From assembly GCF_013364155.1 (NCBI RefSeq), contig NZ_CP054916.1, positions 5,391,001-5,455,000 on the forward strand: a DNA stretch of 64,000 bases, given 5' to 3'. Below the pieces are notes generated by a model. That model ran no database searches and had not been told where the DNA came from. It saw only the letters and a program-made list of their open reading frames with translations. Below, one piece after another: positions 57,709 through 64,000 of the stretch; within the stretch, counting starts at the first letter, position 1; each line of letters opens with the position of its first letter. This DNA is from Streptomyces sp. NA02950 (lineage in GTDB: Bacteria > Actinomycetota > Actinomycetes > Streptomycetales > Streptomycetaceae). The position numbers and the translations under genes were made by a program.

Positions 57709-59174
57709 CGTCGGCCTCCTTGTGCCGTGGTGGCGGTGAGCGGGACCGGCTCCGGGTCCCAGGTGGTGATCGGCGCGAAGCCGCGGTGGCCGCACTCCCC
57801 GAAGACGGTGATCGGGCCGCCGCCCGCTATCGCCAGCAGCTGCCACAGGTCGGTGCGCCCGGCGCAGCGCGGATCGACGGGCAGGGCGAGCCCGGTCCGT
57901 ACGTCCGCCAACTGCCAGCCCTCGTCCCCCGTCCCCGGAACCGGGGTGACCCCGGACAGCACCACCGGCCAGCCCTCCAGCCAGGGGTCCTGCCCCAACG
58001 CCTCGCCGTACGCGGCGAGAGCCGCCGCCACATCGCCGCCGGGCGGCACCGCCACCGGCTCGGATTCCGCGGGCGGCGGGGCATGGCGCTCGGCGAGGGC
58101 CGCGCGGAGGGGACGGGTGGACGGGTAGTACACGAGGTCGGCGTCCAGCCGCAGCCCCGCGGGCAGGGCAGGCTCCGGGGAGTGACCGCCCGCGCCGAAG
58201 GACAGCAGCAGCGCCATCCGGCTCGTGCGCTCCCCGCGGATCCAGACGCGGCGGGTGGTCAACCGTCCGTCAAAGCTGTCCTGGCGGCCCAGGACCCACC
58301 ACCGGTCCCGGACCGGCTCGGCGGAGGCCAGCAACTCGGCCACCGGCAGGGTGACCCCGATCCGCGCGCGGGTGGTGGCGGCCAGCTTCTCGGGGAGTGA
58401 GTCGATATGGAGGAAGCCTTGGTCAAGGAGATGCGCCAGCGCGCATTCCTCCAGCAGCCGCGCGGGCCACCCCGCCCCGGAGGAAGGGATGGCGGCCAGC
58501 TCCCGCACCCGTGCCTCCAGGCCCGGGGCCTGGGCGTCGACCATCCGGGCCGCCGTCTCCTCCCACGCCCCGTATCCGGCGCGGTCGGCGGCGGCGAGCC
58601 CGTCGCGCAGCAGATCGGCGAGGCGCCGCTCCAACTCCGAGGCCCCCGCGGCGATGCGCTGGGCGCGCCGCTCGGCGCGGCGCCGGGCGGCCGCCGGATC
58701 GGCGGTGCTGTTCGCGCCCCCGCTCTCCCCCTGAGCTCCGGCGCCCGCGCCCCCACGGGCCCCCGGCCCGGCATCGGCACGCCGCTCCGCCCGCTCCGCC
58801 GCGCGCTCCGCCGCCCGCTCGCGCCGCTCGCTCAGCCAGTCCCCGGCCCACTCCGGCGGCTCGCCACCCTCCGGCACCCGGCCGCCGCCCGACGCCCACA
58901 GCAGCAACAGCCCCAGCGCGTGCTTGCACGGGAACTTCCTGCTCGGACAGCTGCACTGGTATCCAGGCCCGTTGAGATCCACGACGGTCCGGTACGGCGT
59001 GCTGCCGCTGCCCGCGCACAGCCCCCACACGCCCTGGTCGCGCGCCCCCGCGCCCGACCACGGACCGGCCGCGGCCAGCTTGCCGCCCGCCGTGCGCGAA
59101 GCGGCGTCAGGAGCCAGGGCAAGCACCCGCTCCGCCGTCCAGCGTTCCCCCTGGCGTTCCCCCTGCGGATTCAT
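57705..59174 (-). CDS. SWIM zinc-finger protein
   Basis: 489 residues from ATG 59174 with GGAG just upstream. The SWIM motif CxC...CxH is at residues about 72-83 (YQCSCPSRKFPCKHALGLLL). An Arg/Ala/Glu coiled coil (ERRERAAERAAERAERR) follows, then a large C-terminal domain of unknown fold containing GQDSFDGRLTTRRVWIRGER. SWIM domains bind DNA or proteins. The gene heads the left operon of the five-gene cluster; its start is near the inverted repeat 59194-59251 shared with the divergent MoxR gene. Confidence 0.9.
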   Translation of the reverse strand: MNPQGERQGERWTAERVLALAPDAASRTAGGKLAAAGPWSGAGARDQGVWGLCAGSGSTPYRTVVDLNGPGYQCSCPSRKFPCKHALGLLLLWASGGGRVPEGGEPPEWAGDWLSERRERAAERAAERAERRADAGPGARGGAGAGAQGESGGANSTADPAAARRRAERRAQRIAAGASELERRLADLLRDGLAAADRAGYGAWEETAARMVDAQAPGLEARVRELAAIPSSGAGWPARLLEECALAHLLDQGFLHIDSLPEKLAATTRARIGVTLPVAELLASAEPVRDRWWVLGRQDSFDGRLTTRRVWIRGERTSRMALLLSFGAGGHSPEPALPAGLRLDADLVYYPSTRPLRAALAERHAPPPAESEPVAVPPGGDVAAALAAYGEALGQDPWLEGWPVVLSGVTPVPGTGDEGWQLADVRTGLALPVDPRCAGRTDLWQLLAIAGGGPITVFGECGHRGFAPITTWDPEPVPLTATTAQGGRR

Positions 59175-59193
59175 GTCTCCGACCGTACGAGGG

Positions 59194-59289
59194 CCCACTG
59201 ACAACTGCCGTGATCTGCGGCTTCGTTGGGGTCAGGGGGATTGTCAGTGGGGTGGTGCAGGGTGGAACACGCGTCCGGAACACGCGTCC
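59194..59289. promoter_or_regulatory. Divergent control region of the SWIM/MoxR cluster
   Basis: A perfect 11-bp inverted repeat: CCCACTGACAA (59194-59204) and TTGTCAGTGGG (59241-59251), 36 bp apart. Next to it is a 13-bp tandem repeat, GGAACACGCGTCC twice (59264-59276, 59277-59289). The region separates the SWIM start (59174) from the MoxR start (59325), so a single regulator could control both operons. Confidence 0.6.
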
Positions 59290-59324
59290 GGAGACGGAGC
59301 GAGGAACGAGTCTGTGGGGGAGCT

Positions 59325-60518
59325 GTGACCGTCACTGTGTCCGGGACCGAAGCCACCGAATCCACCCGATCCACCCGATCCACCGAGGGGGCCGACGGCG
59401 CCGAGGGGTCCGTCGGGGCCAAGGGGTCCGTCGGGGCCGCGGATGTCCTTCGTCCGCACGCGGAGCACGCCTTCGCGGAGGAGCTGAGCGCGCTCGCCGC
59501 CGCCGACGACCGCCCCCGCCCGGAGCGTTGGCGGCTGTCCCCGTGGGCGGTGGCCACGTATCTGCTCGGCGACACCCTGCCGGACGGCACCGTGATCACA
59601 CCCAAGTACGTGGGCCCGCGCCGCATCGTCGAGGTCGCCGTCACCACGCTCGCCACCGACCGCGCGCTGCTCCTGCTCGGCGTGCCCGGCACCGCCAAGA
59701 CCTGGGTCTCGGAGCATCTGGCGGCGGCCGTCAGCGGGGATTCCACACTGCTGGTCCAGGGCACCGCGGGGACCCCCGAGGAGGCCATCCGCTACGGCTG
59801 GAACTACGCCCGGCTGCTGGCCCACGGCCCGAGCCGGGACGCGCTGGTGCCCAGCCCGGTGATGCGGGCCATGGCGGAGGGCATGACCGCGCGGGTGGAG
59901 GAGCTGACCCGTATCCCGGCCGATGTGCAGGACACGCTGATCACCGTGCTGTCGGAGAAGACGCTGCCGATCCCGGAGCTGGGGGAGGAGGTCCAGGCGG
60001 TCCGCGGCTTCAACGTCATCGCCACCGCCAACGACCGCGACCGCGGGGTCAACGAGCTGTCCAGCGCCCTGCGCCGCCGCTTCAACACGGTGGTGCTGCC
60101 GCTGCCGGCGACCCCGGAGGACGAGGTCGACATCGTGACGCGGCGCGTCGCCCAGATCGGCCGTTCGCTGGACCTCCCCGAGGTCCCGGAGGGCATCGAC
60201 GAGATCCGCCGGGTGGTCACGGTCTTCCGCGAGCTGCGGCAGGGGGTGACGGCCGACGGCCGTACGAAGCTCAAGTCGCCCTCGGGGACGCTGTCCACGG
60301 CCGAGGCCATCTCGGTCGTCACCAACGGGCTCGCCCTCGCCGCCCACTTCGGCGACGGCGTGCTGCGCGCCGGTGATGTGGCCGCGGGCCTCCTGGGGGC
60401 CGTCGTCCGTGATCCGGCGGCCGACCGGGTCATCTGGCAGGAGTATCTGGAGGCGGTCGTCCGCGAGCGGGACGGCTGGAAGGACTTCTACCGCGCCTGC
60501 CGTGAGGTGAGCGCGTGA
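59325..60518 (+). CDS. MoxR-type AAA+ ATPase
   Basis: 397 residues from GTG 59325, with GGGGGAG upstream. A Ser/Thr/Gly-rich leader (about 40 residues) precedes the AAA+ core: Walker A LGVPGTAKTW, SVALMIGTA-like segment QGTAGTPEEAIRYGWNYA, Walker B and sensor region LITVLSEKTLPIPELG, FNVIATANDRDRGVNELSSALRRRF (Arg finger). MoxR ATPases work with VWA-domain partners to remodel target complexes. The stop overlaps the DUF5682 start (GTGA). The downstream VWA gene is the likely partner. Confidence 0.93.
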   Translation: MTVTVSGTEATESTRSTRSTEGADGAEGSVGAKGSVGAADVLRPHAEHAFAEELSALAAADDRPRPERWRLSPWAVATYLLGDTLPDGTVITPKYVGPRRIVEVAVTTLATDRALLLLGVPGTAKTWVSEHLAAAVSGDSTLLVQGTAGTPEEAIRYGWNYARLLAHGPSRDALVPSPVMRAMAEGMTARVEELTRIPADVQDTLITVLSEKTLPIPELGEEVQAVRGFNVIATANDRDRGVNELSSALRRRFNTVVLPLPATPEDEVDIVTRRVAQIGRSLDLPEVPEGIDEIRRVVTVFRELRQGVTADGRTKLKSPSGTLSTAEAISVVTNGLALAAHFGDGVLRAGDVAAGLLGAVVRDPAADRVIWQEYLEAVVRERDGWKDFYRACREVSA

Positions 60519-63025
60519 CGGCCGGTACCGGCGGCGGGGTGGGGTGGCCGCTGCTCCTGGGGGTGCGGCATCACGGGCCCGGTTCGGCACGGGCGGTCAG
60601 GGCGGCGCTCTACGCGTACGAGCCCGGTGCGGTGCTGATCGAGGGTCCCCCGGAGGCGGACGCGATCGTCCGGCTCGCCGCCGACGAGGGCATGCGGCCG
60701 CCCGTCGCCCTGCTCGCCCATGCCGCGGACGACCCCGGGCGGGCGGGCTTCTGGCCGCTGGCCGGGTTCTCGCCGGAGTGGGCGGCGATCCAGTGGGCGC
60801 TGGCCCGCGATGTCCCCGTACGGTTCATCGACCTCCCGGCGGCGAACTCGCTGGCCATGGCGGCCAGGGAGCAGCCGGAGCCGCCACCGGGTCCACCGGG
60901 TCCACCGGGTCCGGATGAGCGGGCCGAGCGGGTACGTCTCGACCCGCTCGCGGCCCTCGCGGTGGCGGCCGGCTACGACGATCCGGAGCGCTGGTGGGAG
61001 GATGTCGTGGAGCACCGGGGCGGCGGATCCGGTCCGGGCCCGGACGCGTCCGTCGCCCCCGTCGCGCCGTTCGCCGCCGTCGGCGAGGCCATGGCCGCCC
61101 TCCGGGCCGAGTACGGCCACGGCGGCCATGAGGACGACGCGGTACGGGAGGCCCATATGCGGCTCCGACTGCGCGCCGCACGCCGGGAGTTCGGCGACGA
61201 GGTCGCCGTCGTCTGCGGCGCCTGGCATGTGCCCGCGCTCGCCGCGCGGACCGCGGCGACCGCCGACCGCACGCTCCTCAGGGGGCTGCCGAAGGTCAAG
61301 GCCGAGATCAGCTGGGTGCCGTGGACCCACCGCAGACTGGCCCGGCACAGTGGCTACGGCGCCGGGATCGCCTCCCCCGGCTGGTACAGCCACCTCTTCC
61401 ACGCCCCCGACCGGCCGTTGGAGCGGTGGCTGGCCGAGGTCGCCCGGCTGCTGCGGGAGGAGGACGTGGCCGTCTCGTCCGCCCATGTCATCGAGGCGGT
61501 GCGGCTCGCCGAGACCCTCGCGGCCCTGCGCGGCCGTCCGCTCGCCGGGCTCGCGGAGACCATGGACGCCGTGCGGGCGGTGATGTGCGAGGGCTCCGAG
61601 GTGCCGCTCGCGCTGGTGCGGGACCGGCTGATCGTCGGGGACGCCCTCGGGGAGGTGCCCGACACGGCACCGGCCGTACCGCTGCAGCGCGACCTCACCC
61701 GGACCCAGCGGTCGCTGCGCCTCAAGCCCGAGGCCCGGGACCGCGAACTGGAGCTGGACCTGCGCAAGGAGAACGACGCCGCGCGCAGCCGTCTGCTGCA
61801 CCGGCTGCGGCTGCTCGGCGTCGACTGGGGCACTCCGGCCGCCTCCCGCGGCAGCACCGGCACCTTCCGCGAGACCTGGCGGCTGCGCTGGGAGCCGGAG
61901 CTGGCGGTGCGGGTGGCCGAGGCGGGCGTCTGGGGCACCACCGTGCTGTCCGCTGCCACGGCCAAGGCGGAGTCGGACGCCGTCGGTGCCACGACGCTCG
62001 CCGAGGTCACCGAGCTGGCCGAGCGATGTCTGCTCGCCGCGCTCCCGGGCGCCCTGCCCGTGGTGATGCGCGCCCTCGCCGACCGCGCGGCGCTCGACAC
62101 CGACGTCGGGCATCTCGCCCAGGCGCTGCCGTCGCTGGTGCGGTCGGTGCGCTACGGCGATGTGCGCGCCACCGACACCGCCGCCCTCACCGAGGTCGCC
62201 GCCGGGCTCGCCGAGCGCGTCCTCGTCGGTCTCCCACCCGCCTGCGTCGGCCTCGGCCCCGACGGCGCGGCCGAAATGCGCGCCCACCTGGAAGCCACCC
62301 ACCGCGCGATCGCCCTCCTGACGGAGTCTGCCGGTGTTGTGGCACCGGGCCCGGCCGCACCGGCACCGTCGTCGGCGTCCGGCTCGGGACCGGGAAAGGC
62401 CCCGGAACCGGAGCCGGGGGCGGTCGGAGACGGCGGGTTGCGGGGGCGGTGGGCCGGGGTGTTGCGGGGGGTTGCCGGGCGGGACGGGGAGCCCGGCGTT
62501 CCCGGGGTGATCCGAGGGCGGGCCGCCCGGTTGCTGCTGGACGACGGGCGGCTCGCGGAGGACGAGGCGGCCCGGCTGATGGGGCTCGCCCTCTCGCCCG
62601 GCACCGCGCCGACCGAAGCCGCCGCCTGGACCGAGGGGTTCCTCGGCGGCGAGGCGGGCGGCGGGATGCTGCTCGTCCACGACGAGCGGCTGCTCGGTCT
62701 CGTCGACCGCTGGCTGACGGGCGTGCCCGCCGACGCGTTCACGGATGTGCTGCCGCTGCTGCGGCGCACCTTCTCCGCGTACGACGCGGGCGTCCGCCGC
62801 ACCCTCGGCGAGCTGGTCCGCCGCGGTCCGGGCGGGGCGGACCAGAGCGTCACCGGCGGGCCACGTGGTCAGACCGCCCCCGCGGCACCCGGGTTCGGGC
62901 CCGGGCTGGACGCGGACCGCGCGGCGGCGGCCGAACCGACGGTGCGCCTCCTGCTCGGTCCCGGCCACGGCCACGCCGCCGTCCCCGTCCCTGACGACCA
63001 CCACGCGCTGGAGGCAGCCGGATGA
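60515..63025 (+). CDS. DUF5682-family protein
   Basis: 836 residues from GTG 60515. The N-terminal third carries GVRHHGPGSARAVRAAL, VLIEGPPEAD, VRFIDLP and VCGAWHVPAL, i.e. a His, Glu, Asp and His pattern resembling the TraB/EreA/ChaN-like hydrolase superfamily, although that link is inference. The rest is long helical sequence (LRLKPEARDRELELDLRKEN, ELTELAERCLLAALPG) and a C-terminal GGMLLVHDERLLGLVDRWL part. The gene is coupled on both sides by 4-bp overlaps, so it should be an obligate component of the MoxR/VWA assembly. Confidence 0.87.
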   Translation: MTAGTGGGVGWPLLLGVRHHGPGSARAVRAALYAYEPGAVLIEGPPEADAIVRLAADEGMRPPVALLAHAADDPGRAGFWPLAGFSPEWAAIQWALARDVPVRFIDLPAANSLAMAAREQPEPPPGPPGPPGPDERAERVRLDPLAALAVAAGYDDPERWWEDVVEHRGGGSGPGPDASVAPVAPFAAVGEAMAALRAEYGHGGHEDDAVREAHMRLRLRAARREFGDEVAVVCGAWHVPALAARTAATADRTLLRGLPKVKAEISWVPWTHRRLARHSGYGAGIASPGWYSHLFHAPDRPLERWLAEVARLLREEDVAVSSAHVIEAVRLAETLAALRGRPLAGLAETMDAVRAVMCEGSEVPLALVRDRLIVGDALGEVPDTAPAVPLQRDLTRTQRSLRLKPEARDRELELDLRKENDAARSRLLHRLRLLGVDWGTPAASRGSTGTFRETWRLRWEPELAVRVAEAGVWGTTVLSAATAKAESDAVGATTLAEVTELAERCLLAALPGALPVVMRALADRAALDTDVGHLAQALPSLVRSVRYGDVRATDTAALTEVAAGLAERVLVGLPPACVGLGPDGAAEMRAHLEATHRAIALLTESAGVVAPGPAAPAPSSASGSGPGKAPEPEPGAVGDGGLRGRWAGVLRGVAGRDGEPGVPGVIRGRAARLLLDDGRLAEDEAARLMGLALSPGTAPTEAAAWTEGFLGGEAGGGMLLVHDERLLGLVDRWLTGVPADAFTDVLPLLRRTFSAYDAGVRRTLGELVRRGPGGADQSVTGGPRGQTAPAAPGFGPGLDADRAAAAEPTVRLLLGPGHGHAAVPVPDDHHALEAAG

Positions 63026-64000
63026 GCAGCCGTACACCCACCACCGACCACCACGAGCGGCTGCGGCGGTGGCGGCTGGTGCTGGGCGGACAGGGCGCCG
63101 ACGGCACCGGCTGCTCGCTCAGCGGGGCCGACGCCGCCATGGACCGCACCCTCGAAGCGCTCTACGGAGCCGGGGGCGGGGGTGGCGAAGGCCCCGGCAC
63201 CCCCGGCACCACCGGCGTCACCCCGCACGGCGGCGCCGCCGCGTCCGGTCCGCGCTCCGCCGGGCTCGGCGGCTCCGCGCCCCAAGTCGCCCGCTGGCTC
63301 GGCGACATCCGCCGGTACTTCCCCACCTCGGTGGTCCAGGTCATGCAGCGCGACGCGATCGACCGGCTCGGTCTTTCCGCGCTGCTGCTGGAGCCCGAGA
63401 CGCTCGAGGCCGTCGAGGCGGACGTCCATCTCGTGGGCACCCTGCTCACCCTCAACAAGGCGATGCCGGAGACCACCAAGAACACCGCGCGGGCCGTCGT
63501 CCGCAAGGTCGTCGAAGACCTGGAGAAGCGGCTCGCCACCCGCACCCGCGCCACGCTCACCGGCGCCCTCGACCGCTCCGCCCGGATCAGCCGCCCGCGC
63601 CACCGGGACATCGACTGGGACCGCACCATCCGGGCCAACCTCGCCCACTACCTCCCCGAGCACCGGACGGTCGTCCCCGAGCGGCTGATCGGCTACGGAC
63701 GCGCGGCGCGCGGGGCGAAGAAGGACGTCGTGCTCTGCGTCGACCAGTCCGGGTCGATGGCCGCGTCCGTCGTCTACGCCTCCGTCTTCGGCGCCGTGCT
63801 CGCCTCGATGCGTTCGCTCGCCACCCGGCTCGTCGTCTTCGACACCTCCGTCGTGGACCTCACCGACGAGCTCGACGACCCGGTGGACGTCCTCTTCGGC
63901 ACCCGGCTCGGCGGTGGCACCGACATCAACCGGGCACTGGCGTACTGCCAGTCGCGGATCACCCGGCCCGCCGACACCGTCGTCGTGCTCATCAGCGACC
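63022..64000 (+). CDS. VWA-domain protein, MoxR partner (truncated by window)
   Basis: At least 326 residues; the 3' end lies beyond base 64000. An N-terminal helical region (RWRLVLGG then VARWLGDIRRYFPTSVVQVM, DIDWDRTIRANLAHYLPEHR) precedes the VWA domain, with MIDAS motif DQSGSMAAS and later residues FGTRLGGGTDINRAL. It resembles CoxE/ViaA-type VWA proteins that pair with MoxR ATPases. ATG 63022 overlaps the DUF5682 stop (ATGA). It completes the visible five-gene cluster. Confidence 0.92.
   Translation, partial: MSSRTPTTDHHERLRRWRLVLGGQGADGTGCSLSGADAAMDRTLEALYGAGGGGGEGPGTPGTTGVTPHGGAAASGPRSAGLGGSAPQVARWLGDIRRYFPTSVVQVMQRDAIDRLGLSALLLEPETLEAVEADVHLVGTLLTLNKAMPETTKNTARAVVRKVVEDLEKRLATRTRATLTGALDRSARISRPRHRDIDWDRTIRANLAHYLPEHRTVVPERLIGYGRAARGAKKDVVLCVDQSGSMAASVVYASVFGAVLASMRSLATRLVVFDTSVVDLTDELDDPVDVLFGTRLGGGTDINRALAYCQSRITRPADTVVVLISD

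Overview
The window is chromosomal DNA of a Streptomyces or very close relative. It has very high GC, GTG/TTG starts, many 4-bp start/stop overlaps, Streptomyces-type families (DUF397, DUF5753, PspC-kinase, SAM methyltransferase DUF574) and one TTA codon in a regulator. The gene order around guaA, a ChoD-like GMC oxidoreductase, the Ser/Thr kinases, pcrA and icmB resembles the core region of Streptomyces chromosomes. No tRNA, rRNA or CRISPR array was seen.

Layout. 1-11000: end of purU, an ECF-type sigma factor coupled to a zinc-finger anti-sigma/maleylpyruvate-isomerase-like fusion, a STAS antagonist, a NarL-type two-component pair, an HTH-TPR regulator facing a deleted prolyl aminopeptidase gene, a secreted M64 peptidase and an AlkZ-like winged-helix protein. 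11000-19400: two membrane Ser/Thr kinases, succinic semialdehyde dehydrogenase, the ChoD-like oxidase and a sortase-type LAETG surface protein. 20100-26000: chorismate mutase with a putative Phe/Tyr leader peptide, guaA, a Uma2 nuclease, a class II aldolase, a membrane protein and doxX.

25962-30779 is a 4.8-kb integrative element of lower GC inside doxX. It carries a large serine integrase, a small serine resolvase beside a res-like repeat array, an XRE/DUF5753 regulator operon with a DUF6879 protein, and small Cys-rich proteins. It supplies a replacement doxX 3' end; the original 3' end is stranded on the far side.

31000-36500: an envelope-sensing cluster (PspC/LiaF-like protein, Ser/Thr kinase, PspC histidine kinase, NarL regulator). 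36400-43000: a lipoprotein, an FAD monooxygenase with a divergent TetR regulator, a WhiJ-like trio (ATPase, XRE-DUF5753 with an in-frame TTA codon, DUF397), a methyltransferase and a homoserine-dehydrogenase-like protein. 43078-44946: an HTH/coiled-coil/DnaA fusion lacking the canonical DnaA-box recognition motif. 45000-54000: cell-wall genes (two NlpC/P60 hydrolases, one behind a c-di-AMP riboswitch; an L,D-transpeptidase; an M23 peptidase) surrounding pcrA. 54250-55857: a lipase-like hydrolase and icmB.

55990-64000 (continuing past the end): two divergent operons, SWIM + DUF5691 and MoxR ATPase + DUF5682 + VWA protein, around a shared regulatory region with a perfect 11-bp inverted repeat. 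This MoxR/VWA five-gene set, the DnaA-like fusion, the leader-peptide attenuator and the doxX element are the strongest leads.
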